64,000 nucleotides of DNA, taken from contig NZ_JAROCB010000004.1 in NCBI RefSeq assembly GCF_030433675.1, positions 486,990-550,989 on the forward strand, written 5' to 3'. Positions 1 to 8,411 of this stretch are shown here, piece by piece (position 1 is the stretch's first letter; every line of letters begins with the position of its first letter). The notes under the pieces were generated by a model that was not told the origin of the DNA, made no database searches, and saw nothing but the letters and a program-made list of their open reading frames with translations. The position numbers and the translations under genes are program-made. Source of the DNA: Leifsonia virtsii. Lineage in GTDB: Bacteria > Actinomycetota > Actinomycetes > Actinomycetales > Microbacteriaceae.

Positions 1-702
1 CAGCGGCTGCGCGACATCGCCGACGACGCGGTGCTCGGCGAGTTCCGCGGTCGTGAGGGCGACATCGTCGCCGGCGTCATCCAGCAGGGGCCGAACCCGC
101 GGATGATCCACGTCGACCTGGGCTCGGTGGAGGCCATCCTCCCGCCGGAGGAGCAGGTGCCGGGCGAGGAGTACGCCCACGGGTCGCGCATCCGCGTGTA
201 CGTGACGAGCGTGACGAAGGGGCCGAAGGGTCCGTCGATCACCGTGTCGCGCACCCACCCCGCACTGGTGCGCAAGCTGTTCGCGCTCGAGGTGCCGGAG
301 ATCGCGAGCGGGGTCGTGGAGATCGTCTCGCTGGCCCGTGAGGCCGGGCACCGCACCAAGATCGCGGTGCGCGCCACCGAGCCGGGCGTGAACGCGAAGG
401 GCGCCTGCATCGGGGAGCTCGGCCAGCGCGTCCGCGCGGTGACCGCCGAGCTCAACAACGAGAAGATCGACATCGTCGACTACTCGCCCGACCTGGCGAC
501 GTTCGTCTCCAGCGCCCTGAGCCCGGCGAAGGTCACCAGTGCGTTCGTCATCGACGAGTCGCTGAAGGCCGTCCGTGCCCTGGTGCCCGACTACCAGCTG
601 TCCCTCGCCATCGGCAAGGAGGGCCAGAACGCCCGCCTCGCTGCGAAGCTGACGGGCGCGAAGATCGACATCCAGCCGGATTCGATCCTCGACCGCGACT
701 GA
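1..702 (+). CDS. nusA: Transcription elongation/termination factor NusA (5' partial)
   Basis: C-terminal 233 residues of NusA, which binds RNA polymerase and modulates pausing, termination and antitermination; the start lies before the window. The visible part opens in the S1 RNA-binding domain and runs through two KH domains. The second KH core sits near residues 195-225, with the motif [17 protein letters not shown]. The protein stops right after KH2, with no acidic C-terminal repeats, which is normal for actinobacteria, so the 3' end looks complete. It is followed on the same strand by ylxR, infB and rbfA, and a strong hairpin separates it from ylxR. Confidence 0.96.
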   Translation, partial: QRLRDIADDAVLGEFRGREGDIVAGVIQQGPNPRMIHVDLGSVEAILPPEEQVPGEEYAHGSRIRVYVTSVTKGPKGPSITVSRTHPALVRKLFALEVPEIASGVVEIVSLAREAGHRTKIAVRATEPGVNAKGACIGELGQRVRAVTAELNNEKIDIVDYSPDLATFVSSALSPAKVTSAFVIDESLKAVRALVPDYQLSLAIGKEGQNARLAAKLTGAKIDIQPDSILDRD

Positions 703-709
703 CGACGAC

Positions 710-769
710 TGCGGCCGTTCGGAACGTCTGCGCGTGCTCGATCACGCGCAACTGTTCCGGACGGCCGCA
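710..769 (+). terminator. Two-tier hairpin between nusA and ylxR
   Basis: The outer arms at 710-725 and 754-769 pair over 16 bases with one G-T wobble. An inner stem (730-736 with 743-749, GCGCGTG/CACGCGC) is nested inside, and a short T run (CGCTTTT) follows. It begins just after the nusA stop and ends about 20 bases before ylxR. It could attenuate readthrough into ylxR-infB, which would be a natural target of NusA itself. Confidence 0.65.
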
Positions 770-791
770 ATCGCTTTTCGGAAGGAGTAGG

Positions 792-1043
792 ATGGAACCC
801 GTCAGAACGTGCGTCGGATGCCGTTCTCGCGCTCCCCGGTCCTCTCTTCTGAGGGTCGTCGTCCAGCAATCGGTACTCGTGGCGGACCCGTCCGCCACCC
901 AGCCGGGACGGGGCGCGTGGATGCATCCGGTCGTCGAGTGTCTCGACCTCGCAGAGAAGCGCCGGGCCTTCGGGCGGGCGCTTCGCGTGGAGGGGACCAT
1001 CGACACCGCGGCCATCCGGTCGCAATTCATTAGAACAGGCTGA
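792..1043 (+). CDS. ylxR: YlxR family RNA-binding protein (DUF448)
   Basis: Small basic protein of 83 residues carrying the YlxR signature RTCVGCR at residues 5-11. YlxR proteins are encoded between nusA and infB in most Gram-positive bacteria. They bind RNA, and in some species they modulate RNase P or act as nucleoid-associated regulators. The start is fixed by AAGGAG at 782-787, four bases before the ATG. Position, length and motif agree with the family; the precise role in this organism is not known. Confidence 0.92.
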   Translation: MEPVRTCVGCRSRAPRSSLLRVVVQQSVLVADPSATQPGRGAWMHPVVECLDLAEKRRAFGRALRVEGTIDTAAIRSQFIRTG

Positions 1044-1116
1044 AGAAGTTGACTTCACATGAGTGACAACCGATGAGCGGCTCGAAATGAGATCCGTCCG
1101 CTACTAACGCCTGCCC

Positions 1117-1140
1117 CTGTCCGGGGTGGGCCCCAGACAG
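1117..1140 (+). promoter_or_regulatory. Hairpin running into the infB ribosome binding site
   Basis: Arms 1117-1126 and 1131-1140 pair over ten bases with one mismatch (CTGTCCGGGG with CCCCAGACAG) around a four-base loop. The 3' arm ends inside the AGGAG (1139-1143) that precedes the GTG start of infB. Folding would partly hide the ribosome binding site, so translational control of IF-2 is possible. Confidence 0.4.
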
Positions 1141-1147
1141 GAGAATT

Positions 1148-3904
1148 GTGGCTGCAAAACCACGCGTACATGAGGTCGCGAGCGAGCTCGGCGTCGACAG
1201 CAAGGTCGCGCTCGCGAAGCTCAAGGAGATGGGCGAGTTCGTCAAGGGACCGTCCTCCAGCATCGAGCCCCCGGTAGCCCGCAAGCTGCGTGCCGCCCTG
1301 GAGGCCGAGGGTGCGAAGCCGTCCGCCGACAAGGCGACCGCCGCACCGAAGGCGCCGTCCCAGGCGCCGCGTCCCGCGGCTCCCCGCCCGCAGGCGCCCA
1401 GCGCGCCCGAGGCGGACGCCGGCCCGAAGCCGCAGGCGCCGATGTCGGTCGCCGAGCGGCAGGCCGCTGCCGAGAAGGCCGCCGCCGAGAAGGCCGCTGC
1501 CGACAAGGCTTCTGCGGGCACGTCCGGCGCTCAGGCGAAGGCCGCGACCCCCGACGCCACGAAGCCCGCGGCGCCGCGCCCCGGCGGGAGCAGCATCCCG
1601 CGCCCGAGCGCTCCGCGCCCCGGCAACAACCCGTACTCGTCGAACCAGGGGATGGGGCAGCGCCCGCCGCGCCCCGGCAACAACCCCTTCTCGTCGTCGC
1701 AGGGCATGGGCCAGCGCCCGAGTCCCGGCAACATCCCGCGTCCGACCCCGCCGCGTCCCGGTGCGCCCCGTATCGGCGCGCCCGGCCAGGGCGGCGGCAA
1801 CCGTCCCGGTCGTCCCGGCGGCGGTGGCGGCGGTCGTCCCGGCTTCCAGCAGCGCCCCGGCAGCGGCGGCGGTGCGGGCGCAGGGGCCGGCGGCTTCCAG
1901 CGTCCGGGCGGCGGCTTCGGCGGCCCGCGCCCCGGTGGCGGCGGCGGTCGCGGTCGTGGACCGGGCGGCGGCACGGCCGGTGCGTTCGGCCGCGGTGGCG
2001 GCAAGAGCAAGGCCCGCAAGTCGAAGCGCGCGAAGCGCCAGGAATTCGAGATGCGGGAAGCTCCGTCGCTGGGCGGCGTGAGCGTTCCCCGCGGCAACGG
2101 CGACACCGTCATCCGGCTGCGTCGTGGCTCCTCGATCTCGGACTTCGCCGACAAGATCGACGCGAACCCCGCGTCGCTGGTCACCGTCCTCTTCCACCTG
2201 GGCGAGATGGCGACCGCGACCGAGTCGCTCGACGAGGCCACCTTCGAGGTGCTCGGCGAGGAGCTGGGCTACAAGATCCAGGTCGTCTCGCCCGAGGACG
2301 AGGACCGCGAGCTGCTCGAAGGCTTCGACATCGACCTCGACGCAGAGCTCGAGGGGGAGTCCGACGACGTCCTCGAGATCCGGCCCCCGGTCGTCACCGT
2401 CATGGGTCACGTCGACCACGGTAAGACGCGCCTCCTCGACGCCATCCGCAACGCGAACGTCGTCGCGGGCGAGGCCGGCGGCATCACCCAGCACATCGGT
2501 GCGTACCAGGTGTGGACGGAGCACGACGGTATCGAGCGTGCCATCACCTTCATCGACACCCCGGGTCACGAGGCGTTCACCGCCATGCGTGCCCGCGGTG
2601 CGCAGGTCACCGACATCGCGATCCTCGTGGTCGCGGCGGACGACGGCATCATGCCGCAGACCATCGAGGCGCTGAACCACGCCCAGGCGGCGAACGTGCC
2701 GATCGTGGTCGCGGTGAACAAGATCGACAAGCCCGACGCCAACCCGGCGAAGGTCCGTCAGCAGCTCACCGAGTTCGGCCTGGTGGCGGAGGAGTACGGC
2801 GGCGACGTCCTGTTCGTCGACGTCTCGGCCCGCAACAACGTCGGCATCGACGACCTGCTCGACGCCGTGCTGCTGACCGCCGACGCCGGTCTCGATCTTC
2901 GTGCGAACCCGAACAAGGACGCACGCGGTGTCGCGATCGAGGCGAAGCTCGACAAGGGCCGCGGCGCCGTGGCGACCGTGCTCATCCAGTCCGGAACGCT
3001 CCGGGTCGGCGACGCGATCGTGGCGGGTACCGCCTACGGCCGTGTGCGTGCGATGGCCGACGAGAACGGCGACGCCGTCTTCGAGGCCGCCCCGTCGCGT
3101 CCGGTGCAGGTGCAGGGTCTCTCCAGCGTCCCGCGCGCCGGCGACGTCTTCATCGTCACCGAGGAGGACCGCACGGCCCGGCAGATCGCCGAGAAGCGCG
3201 AGGCCGCGGAGCGCAACGCGCAGCTGGCGAAGGCCCGCAAGCGCATCTCGCTCGAGGACTTCACCCGGGCCCTGGAGGAGGGCAAGGTCGAGGCGCTCAA
3301 CCTCATCATCAAGGGCGACGTGTCCGGTGCCGTGGAGGCGCTGGAGGAGTCGCTCATGAAGATCGAGGTCGACGAGTCGGTGTCCCTGCGCATCCTGCAC
3401 CGCGGTGTCGGCGCGATCACCGAGTCGGACATCGACCTGGCGACCATCGACAACGCGATCGTGATCGGCTTCAACGTCCGCCCGGACGTGAAGGCGCGCG
3501 AGCGTGCGGCCCGCGAGGGTGTGGACGTCCGGTTCTACTCGGTCATCTACAACGCCATCGAGGACATCGAGAACTCGCTCAAGGGCATGCTCAAGCCCGA
3601 GTTCGAAGAGGTCCAGTCCGGTGTGGCCGAGATCCGCGAGGTGTTCCGCTCCTCGAAGTTCGGCAACATCGCCGGTGTCATCGTCCGGTCCGGAACGATC
3701 ACGCGCAACGCCAAGGCGCGCGTCATCCGCGACGGCGTCGTGGTGGGGGACAACCTCGCCATCGAGTCGCTGCGCCGGTTCAAGGACGACGTCACGGAGG
3801 TCCGTACGGACTTCGAGGCCGGTATCGGCCTCGGCAAGTACAACGACATCCAGGTGGGCGACGAGATCGAGACGACGGAGCTTCGCGAGAAGCCTCGGGT
3901 GTAA
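1148..3904 (+). CDS. infB: Translation initiation factor IF-2
   Basis: IF-2 GTPase of 918 residues, which delivers initiator tRNA to the 30S subunit and promotes subunit joining. Residues 1-50 form the IF2_N domain. Residues about 60-300 are a low-complexity region rich in Pro, Gly, Arg and Ala that includes a near-repeat ([34 protein letters not shown]). The G domain begins near residue 419 with GHVDHGKT, followed by [17 protein letters not shown] and [10 protein letters not shown], and the C-terminal domains that bind fMet-tRNA follow. The start is GTG with AGGAG four bases upstream. The 975-residue open frame on the opposite strand is a shadow of this gene. Confidence 0.98.
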   Translation: MAAKPRVHEVASELGVDSKVALAKLKEMGEFVKGPSSSIEPPVARKLRAALEAEGAKPSADKATAAPKAPSQAPRPAAPRPQAPSAPEADAGPKPQAPMSVAERQAAAEKAAAEKAAADKASAGTSGAQAKAATPDATKPAAPRPGGSSIPRPSAPRPGNNPYSSNQGMGQRPPRPGNNPFSSSQGMGQRPSPGNIPRPTPPRPGAPRIGAPGQGGGNRPGRPGGGGGGRPGFQQRPGSGGGAGAGAGGFQRPGGGFGGPRPGGGGGRGRGPGGGTAGAFGRGGGKSKARKSKRAKRQEFEMREAPSLGGVSVPRGNGDTVIRLRRGSSISDFADKIDANPASLVTVLFHLGEMATATESLDEATFEVLGEELGYKIQVVSPEDEDRELLEGFDIDLDAELEGESDDVLEIRPPVVTVMGHVDHGKTRLLDAIRNANVVAGEAGGITQHIGAYQVWTEHDGIERAITFIDTPGHEAFTAMRARGAQVTDIAILVVAADDGIMPQTIEALNHAQAANVPIVVAVNKIDKPDANPAKVRQQLTEFGLVAEEYGGDVLFVDVSARNNVGIDDLLDAVLLTADAGLDLRANPNKDARGVAIEAKLDKGRGAVATVLIQSGTLRVGDAIVAGTAYGRVRAMADENGDAVFEAAPSRPVQVQGLSSVPRAGDVFIVTEEDRTARQIAEKREAAERNAQLAKARKRISLEDFTRALEEGKVEALNLIIKGDVSGAVEALEESLMKIEVDESVSLRILHRGVGAITESDIDLATIDNAIVIGFNVRPDVKARERAAREGVDVRFYSVIYNAIEDIENSLKGMLKPEFEEVQSGVAEIREVFRSSKFGNIAGVIVRSGTITRNAKARVIRDGVVVGDNLAIESLRRFKDDVTEVRTDFEAGIGLGKYNDIQVGDEIETTELREKPRV

Positions 3905-3911
3905 TCGGAGC

Positions 3912-3941
3912 GAAGGCCGGTGGCTGAAGCCACCGGCCTTC
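3912..3941 (+). terminator. Terminator-like hairpin between infB and rbfA
   Basis: Perfect 13-base stem (3912-3924 with 3929-3941, GAAGGCCGGTGGC) around a TGAA loop, followed by TTG, eight bases after the infB stop. The run of T is short, as is usual in high-GC actinobacteria. It may stop or attenuate transcription before rbfA. Confidence 0.7.
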
Positions 3942-3966
3942 TTGCCCCGAAAGGAGATACAGAACC

Positions 3967-4416
3967 ATGGCCGATCCGGCACGCGCGAGGAAGCTCGCGG
4001 ACAGGATCAAGGAGATCATCGCCAAGCGGCTCGACCGCGGCCTGCGCGACCCGCGCCTCGGCTTCGTGACCATCACGGACGTCCAGGTGACCGGCGACCT
4101 GCAGCACGCGACCGTCTTCTACACGGTGTACGGCACCGAGCAGGAGCGCGAGGACAGCGCCGCCGCGCTCAAAGCGGCCACCGGGATGCTGCGCAGCGAG
4201 GTGGGCAAGAACATCACCGCGCGCCTCACGCCGACGCTGGAGTTCCAGCTCGACGCGATCCCGGAGAACGCGGCCCACATCGAGGACCTGCTCCGGGAGG
4301 CGCGCGAGCGCGACACCGAGGTGGCCGGGCTCGCCGCGTCCGCGTCCTACGCGGGCGACGAGGACCCGTACGTGAAGCCGCGGGTCATCGGCGACGAGGA
4401 CGACGAGGAGGAGTGA
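3967..4416 (+). CDS. rbfA: 30S ribosome-binding factor RbfA
   Basis: RbfA of 149 residues, a KH-fold protein that binds the 30S subunit and helps 16S rRNA 5'-end maturation. The N-terminus has the family pattern ARKLADRIKEIIAKRLDRG, followed by DPRLGFVTITDVQVTGDLQ. An acidic tail (GDEDDEEE) follows the core. The start has AAGGAG at 3951-3956, ten bases upstream. It lies 62 bases after infB behind a terminator-like hairpin. In many bacteria truB and ribF follow directly, but here they sit 6 kb away. Confidence 0.95.
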   Translation: MADPARARKLADRIKEIIAKRLDRGLRDPRLGFVTITDVQVTGDLQHATVFYTVYGTEQEREDSAAALKAATGMLRSEVGKNITARLTPTLEFQLDAIPENAAHIEDLLREARERDTEVAGLAASASYAGDEDPYVKPRVIGDEDDEEE

Positions 4417-4442
4417 CCTCCCCGCCGGCGTCGGGCCGGTCG

Positions 4443-4448
4443 TAGCAT
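4443..4448 (+). promoter_or_regulatory. -10 element TAGCAT, leaderless start at 4455
   Basis: TAGCAT fits TANNNT and ends six bases before the ATG, so the transcript should begin at or next to the start codon. No Shine-Dalgarno sequence is present. Confidence 0.55.
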
Positions 4449-4454
4449 GTCGGC

Positions 4455-4739
4455 ATGTTCGCCGTCTCGTTCTACGACGCCGACCCTGACGCCGGTCCTG
4501 AGCACTTCCAGCGCCTGGTGGAGGCCTACCCCCGGCACCGCGCCTACCTGGACGAGTTCGCGAAGGGCGGCGAGGTGCTCATGATCGGGACGTTCGGCGA
4601 CCCGGCCACCCAGGGCTCGATGGCGATCTTCCGTTCGCGGGAGGCCGCGGAGCGGTTCCGGGAGGGCGACCCGTTCGTCACGGAGGGCCTCGTCCACCGT
4701 TCCCGCATCCAGGACTGGGATCCGCTCGTCTTCGGGTGA
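4455..4739 (+). CDS. YCII domain-containing protein
   Basis: Protein of 94 residues with a YCII-like ferredoxin-fold domain: FAVSFYDADPDAGPEHF at the N-terminus, a central HRAYLDEFAKGGEVLMIGTF, and a C-terminal DPFVTEGLVHRSRIQDWDP. YCII proteins are small dimeric proteins with a conserved His-Asp pair, and their substrate is usually unknown. The start is the ATG placed six bases after a TANNNT box. It stands alone between rbfA and the methyltransferase gene, and no operon partner suggests a function. Confidence 0.85.
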   Translation: MFAVSFYDADPDAGPEHFQRLVEAYPRHRAYLDEFAKGGEVLMIGTFGDPATQGSMAIFRSREAAERFREGDPFVTEGLVHRSRIQDWDPLVFG

Positions 4740-4757
4740 CAGATCTCCGTGCGCCGG

Positions 4758-4763
4758 TATTCT
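4758..4763 (+). promoter_or_regulatory. -10 element TATTCT, leaderless start at 4771
   Basis: TATTCT ends seven bases before the GTG at 4771, and no ribosome binding site is visible. This supports the GTG as the start codon. Confidence 0.55.
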
Positions 4764-4770
4764 GGCATGC

Positions 4771-5751
4771 GTGACTCTCAGGAACGCCGTCCGGAACACG
4801 CTGTCGCCGGTGATCGGGCGGGAGCGGGTCGACCGCCTCGTCAACGCCGAGAGCTCCGCCCGCGCATCGCTCGCCCGCTGGATCGCCCCGAAGGAGCGGC
4901 CGCCGGCAGCGGCGGACGAGGCCCCGGCCGGATACGAGATCGCCCCGAGCGGCTATCCCTTCTACCCCTGGGACGAGACGCAGTTCCCCACCCCGAGCCT
5001 CAGCCGGCACGAGTTCCTCGCCGGACTCCACGCGGCCCTCCGGCCCCGCAGCTACCTGGAGATCGGGGTCGACGACGGGCGCTCGCTCACCCTCTCGACG
5101 GCCAAGACCATCGGCGTCGACCCGGCGTTCCACATCACCAACCCGCTGCACGCGGACCTGCTGCTCGCGCGGGACACGAGCGACGACTTCTTCGCCTCCG
5201 GACGCGCGAAGAAGCACCTGGACGGCGTCCCGCTCGACTTCGCCTTCATCGACGGGATGCACCTGGCGGAGTTCGCGTACCGCGACTTCCTCAACGTCGA
5301 ACGCCTGACCTCCCCGACGAGCATCATCGTCCTCGACGACATGATGCCGCGGTCGGTGCACGAGGCCGCGCGCGACCGGTACACCGACTCGTGGGCGGGC
5401 GATGTCTACAAGGTCGTCGAGCTGCTCCGCGCCGAGCGGCCGGACCTGGTCGTCATCCCGGTCAACACCGCGCCCACCGGCGTCGTGCTGGTGGCGCGGC
5501 TGGACCCGTCGTCGCGGGTGCTCGCGGAGCGCTACGACGCGCTGCTCCCCACGCTGCAGGCGGCCGACCCGCAGCAGGTTCCGGAGCACGTCCTCCGCCG
5601 CACGCTCGCCGTCGACGCGAAGGACCTGCTCGCCTGGGACGGCTGGGAGACGCTGACGGGCCTTCGCACGCGCCCGCGGGCGCTGGCCGAGCGCCGGAAG
5701 CTGTTCGACGCCCTCTCCGCAGCGTTCGCGCGGACGCCGGAGCAGCCCTGA
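4771..5751 (+). CDS. Class I SAM-dependent methyltransferase family protein
   Basis: Protein of 326 residues. The central part has the class I methyltransferase pattern: SYLEIGVDDGRSLTLS (SAM-binding motif I region) near residues 93-108, then DFAFIDGMH and IIVLDDMMP. This layout matches the Methyltransf_24-type family that modifies small molecules or glycans, but the acceptor cannot be named from sequence. The N-terminal 60 residues look like a helical linker. The gene has its own leaderless promoter and ends five bases before the convergent mutY stop. Confidence 0.72.
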   Translation: MTLRNAVRNTLSPVIGRERVDRLVNAESSARASLARWIAPKERPPAAADEAPAGYEIAPSGYPFYPWDETQFPTPSLSRHEFLAGLHAALRPRSYLEIGVDDGRSLTLSTAKTIGVDPAFHITNPLHADLLLARDTSDDFFASGRAKKHLDGVPLDFAFIDGMHLAEFAYRDFLNVERLTSPTSIIVLDDMMPRSVHEAARDRYTDSWAGDVYKVVELLRAERPDLVVIPVNTAPTGVVLVARLDPSSRVLAERYDALLPTLQAADPQQVPEHVLRRTLAVDAKDLLAWDGWETLTGLRTRPRALAERRKLFDALSAAFARTPEQP

Positions 5752-5755
5752 CCGG

Positions 5756-6622
5756 CTACGGCAGCGTGTAGCCGCCGAGCGTCTCGACGGCGAGGCCGTC
5801 CTTGACGAGCCCCTGGAGCGCCCGCTCGCCCTGCTCGGCATCCGGCCACAGTGCAGCCAGGTCTCCGGCCGCGACGGGCGTGTGCGACGCCCGCAGCTCC
5901 GCGAGGATGCGTCCGCGCGCCTGGCGGTCGCTTCCCTCGTAGCGCTTCTGCCTGCCCTTCGTCGGCCCCTCGTAGTCCGGGTAGCCGGCCTGACGCCAGC
6001 GGCAGCGGTCGGAAAGCGGACAGGAGTCGCAGCGCGGCGTGCGCGCCACGCACGCGATCGCGCCGAGCTCCATCATCCCGGCGTTGAAGGCGGCGGCCGC
6101 GTCGCGGTCCTCCGGGAGCAGGGCCTCCATCGCGGCCAGGTCGCGGCGCGTGCTCGGCGGACCGGGCTCCGCCTGACCGTCGACCGTGCGGGCGATCACC
6201 CGGCGGATGTTGGTGTCGACGACCGGATGCCGCTCCCCGTACGCGAAGGCCGCCACCGCCCGTGCCGTGTAGTCGCCGACCCCGGGGAGCGCGAGCAGGG
6301 CGTCCACGTCGTCCGGAACGACGCCGCCGTGCCGCTCCGTGATCGTCACGGCCGCCGCGTGCAGCCAGAGCGCGCGCCGCGGGTAGCCGAGCGACTTCCA
6401 GGCGCGGACGGCCTCGCCCGGCGGCACCGAGGCGAGGTCGGCCGGCGTCGGCCATCGGCTCAGCCACTCCTCCAGGTGCGGGATGACACGGCTCACCGGG
6501 GTCTGCTGCAGCATGAACTCGCTGACCAGCGTGCCCCACGGGGTGAAGCCCTCGCGGCGCCACGGGAGGTCCCTGCGGTTCTCCTGGTACCAGGCCACCA
6601 CCGTCCCGGCGTAGTCGTGCAT
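5756..6622 (-). CDS. mutY: A/G-specific adenine DNA glycosylase MutY
   Basis: MutY of 288 residues, which removes adenine mispaired with 8-oxoguanine in base excision repair. The catalytic Glu35 lies in SEFMLQQTPV, the helix-hairpin-helix (LPGVGDYTARAV) spans residues 112-124, and the catalytic Asp136 lies in VVDTNIRR. The 4Fe-4S ligands C191, C198, C201 and C207 have the expected C-x6-C-x2-C-x5-C spacing. The C-terminal NUDIX-like domain seen in E. coli MutY is largely missing, which is common in actinobacteria. The start has a TANNNT box six bases upstream. Confidence 0.95.
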   Translation of the reverse strand: MHDYAGTVVAWYQENRRDLPWRREGFTPWGTLVSEFMLQQTPVSRVIPHLEEWLSRWPTPADLASVPPGEAVRAWKSLGYPRRALWLHAAAVTITERHGGVVPDDVDALLALPGVGDYTARAVAAFAYGERHPVVDTNIRRVIARTVDGQAEPGPPSTRRDLAAMEALLPEDRDAAAAFNAGMMELGAIACVARTPRCDSCPLSDRCRWRQAGYPDYEGPTKGRQKRYEGSDRQARGRILAELRASHTPVAAGDLAALWPDAEQGERALQGLVKDGLAVETLGGYTLP

Positions 6623-6628
6623 GCATCG

Positions 6629-6634
6629 AGGCTA
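6629..6634 (-). promoter_or_regulatory. -10 element TAGCCT, leaderless start of mutY
   Basis: On the minus strand TAGCCT ends six bases before the mutY ATG (6622). It lies only 16 bases from the opposite -10 element of the next gene, so the two leaderless promoters are back to back. Confidence 0.55.
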
Positions 6635-6649
6635 ACCGGTGCCGCGGCC

Positions 6650-6655
6650 TATGCT
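6650..6655 (+). promoter_or_regulatory. -10 element TATGCT, leaderless start at 6662
   Basis: TATGCT ends six bases before the ATG at 6662 and is divergent from the mutY promoter. It supports this ATG, well inside a longer open frame, as the true start. Confidence 0.55.
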
Positions 6656-6661
6656 CGTCGC

Positions 6662-7243
6662 ATGATGCTTCCGCCGACGCCGCGCGTGCTGTTCCTCCGG
6701 CAGCTCGTGGCCGCCATCCGGCGCGACGCGCCCGCGGGACGCGTGGCGGTCGCGGTCGACGGCGGGCGGATCGGCGGGACCGCGTTCGCGGACGACCTGG
6801 CGGCGGTGTTCCGGGAGGCGGGGGCGGACGCGTTCCGTGCCTCCCTGGCCGGCTTCCACACCTCCCGTGCCTACCGCACGCGCCTGGGGCCCGAGACGCC
6901 GCAGAGCCACTACCGAGACGCGTACGACCTCGTCGCCCTGCGCCGGGTGCTGCTCGACCCGTTCCGGCTCGGCGGGAGCGCCGGGTTCCAGACGGCGGCG
7001 TTCGACGAGGCGCGCGACCAGCCCGTCGAGGCGCGCTGGCTGACGGCGGGACCGGATGCGGTGCTCGTCGTCGACGGCGAGTTCCCGCTGCGGCCGTCGC
7101 TGCGCGGCGACTGGAACGCGTCGGTGCTGCTCGTGAACATCCCGCAGCCCGAGGCGTACGTGGAGGACGCGCACCCGCGCGAGCACGCCACGTTCCTGGT
7201 CGACGAGTCGGATCCGGCGCAGCCGCGGTGGGCGCCCCGCTGA
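6662..7243 (+). CDS. Uridine kinase-like protein with degenerate P-loop
   Basis: Protein of 193 residues resembling the actinobacterial uridine kinase-like family of P-loop NTPases. It keeps the FHTSRAYRTRLGPE segment, the SHYRDAYDLVALRRVLLDPF segment and a Walker-B-like AVLVVDGEF. The expected Walker A (DG-x4-GKT) reads VAVDGGRIGGTAFAD, so the catalytic lysine is absent and one residue is missing. ATP hydrolysis or uridine phosphorylation is therefore doubtful, and it may be a pseudokinase or bind a different ligand. The ATG at 6665 is an equally possible start. Its end lies next to the convergent reductase gene. Confidence 0.7.
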   Translation: MMLPPTPRVLFLRQLVAAIRRDAPAGRVAVAVDGGRIGGTAFADDLAAVFREAGADAFRASLAGFHTSRAYRTRLGPETPQSHYRDAYDLVALRRVLLDPFRLGGSAGFQTAAFDEARDQPVEARWLTAGPDAVLVVDGEFPLRPSLRGDWNASVLLVNIPQPEAYVEDAHPREHATFLVDESDPAQPRWAPR

Positions 7244-7244
7244 C

Positions 7245-8252
7245 TCAGGCCTCGAGGACCGACCGCATCCGCTCGGCCACCTCGTGCGGCGCGAGGAAGG
7301 CGCCCGACCGCTCCACCTCGTGCACCAGCGCGGTGATCGCCGCGTTGACCGGTGCGCCGACGCCGGCGGCCTCGGCCTCCGCGACGACAGCCCCGTTGAG
7401 GTAGTCGATCTCGGTCAGCTGCCCGCGCCGCAGGCTCTGCAGTGTCGAGCCCGGGTTGGGGGTCGCGCCCATCCGCCGCTTCATCAGCAGCGGCACTGCC
7501 TGCGCGGCCCAGCGCGGCGCGCGGGCGACGAAGCGCAGGATGCGGTCGTCGAGCCCCTGGATGCTGCCGTAGCGCACGCCCCGGGCGAAGCCGACGCGGG
7601 TGGCCTCCTGCAGGCTCGCGGTCACGATGGCGCGCAGCCGGCGGTCGCCGAGGACCTCTTGCGCGCTCAGCCCGGTGATCGCGGGGAGGGCGTTGATCTG
7701 GTTGACCATCAGCTTCGTCCACTGCGCGCCGGTGAAGTTGTCGATCGCGAAGGCGGGCATGGCCGCGTCCAGGATGCGCGCGGCGTCGACGGCGGCCCGA
7801 GGCGCCGCGCCGTCGCCGGCGCCGAGGTAGGTATTCGCCGTCGTCGTGACGGTGACGCGGCCGGGGGAGAGGTAGCTCGTGGCGTAGAGGGCGAGAGCGC
7901 CGACGCAGTCGGACCCGGGGAGCAGCCGCTCGGCCTCCGCGAGGCCGGCGAGCCCGTTCTGCACCACGACGACGGTGATGCCGTCGAGCAGGGCGGCGTT
8001 GGCGCGGATGGCGGCGGGGGCGTCCTGCGCCTTGGTGCAGACGAAGGCGAGCTCCGGCCGGGTCTGCAGCGTCTCTGCGGCGGCCACCCGCGCGGTGTGG
8101 GAACCCCAGCCTCCGTCGAGCCGGATGCCGGACTCCCGGATGGCGGCGAGCTGCTCCCCGCGGGCCGTCACCTCGACGAGGTGCCCGACGCGGTCGAGCA
8201 GCGCCGCGATCGTGCCGCCGATGGCTCCCGCTCCGATCACGCCGATACGCAC
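7245..8252 (-). CDS. panE: 2-dehydropantoate 2-reductase family protein
   Basis: Protein of 335 residues of the ketopantoate reductase family, NADPH-dependent enzymes that make pantoate for coenzyme A. It begins with the Rossmann motif GVIGAGAIGG at residues 4-13. The substrate region KLMVNQINALPAI contains the family lysine and asparagine, and the C-terminal ApbA_C domain ends near EIDYLNGAV. Family members outside pan operons can act on other 2-oxo acids, so the substrate is not certain. The start is GTG seven bases after TAGGCT; the longer open frame upstream runs through the 8285-8402 hairpins and is not coding. Confidence 0.85.
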   Translation of the reverse strand: MRIGVIGAGAIGGTIAALLDRVGHLVEVTARGEQLAAIRESGIRLDGGWGSHTARVAAAETLQTRPELAFVCTKAQDAPAAIRANAALLDGITVVVVQNGLAGLAEAERLLPGSDCVGALALYATSYLSPGRVTVTTTANTYLGAGDGAAPRAAVDAARILDAAMPAFAIDNFTGAQWTKLMVNQINALPAITGLSAQEVLGDRRLRAIVTASLQEATRVGFARGVRYGSIQGLDDRILRFVARAPRWAAQAVPLLMKRRMGATPNPGSTLQSLRRGQLTEIDYLNGAVVAEAEAAGVGAPVNAAITALVHEVERSGAFLAPHEVAERMRSVLEA

Positions 8253-8259
8253 GCGTTCC

Positions 8260-8265
8260 AGCCTA
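8260..8265 (-). promoter_or_regulatory. -10 element TAGGCT, leaderless start at 8252
   Basis: On the minus strand TAGGCT ends seven bases before the GTG at 8252. It argues against the upstream extension of the reading frame. Confidence 0.55.
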
Positions 8266-8284
8266 TCCGCGCGCGGTGCCTCGC

Positions 8285-8342
8285 CTGGTTGACGCGACAC
8301 GCCGCCGCGTCCGCCACCGGGACGGCGTGTCGCGTCAACCAG
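8285..8342. repeat. 20-base perfect-stem hairpin with GACACGCCG (copy 1)
   Basis: Arms 8285-8304 and 8323-8342 are perfect inverted repeats of 20 bases around an 18-base loop. The inner end of the left arm is GACACGCCG. The right arm is repeated base for base at 31828-31847. It lies between two minus-strand genes, upstream of the reductase and after the end of the efflux gene. Confidence 0.8.
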
Positions 8343-8351
8343 ATGAATCCG

Positions 8352-8402
8352 TGGGACGCAACACGCCGCCATCCCGGCGGGAAAGCGGCGAGTTGCGTCC
8401 CA
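8352..8402 (-). terminator. 18-base-stem hairpin after the DHA2 efflux gene
   Basis: Arms 8352-8369 and 8385-8402 pair over 18 bases with one mismatch. It sits ten bases beyond the stop codon of the minus-strand efflux gene. Its left arm is nearly identical to the right arm of the hairpin at 31724-31784, so the two belong to one repeat family. A terminator role is inferred from position. Confidence 0.65.
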
Positions 8403-8411
8403 TGGACGGGG

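Noticed and set aside
1055..3982. 975-residue open frame opposite infB
   Set aside because: It is produced by the GC-rich third positions of infB; the translation is low-complexity and Arg/Asp/His-rich, and infB on the other strand is certain.
8253..8372. N-terminal 40-residue extension of the 2-dehydropantoate reductase frame
   Set aside because: It would be translated from the repeat hairpin region; the GTG at 8252 has a TANNNT box and begins directly before the Rossmann motif.
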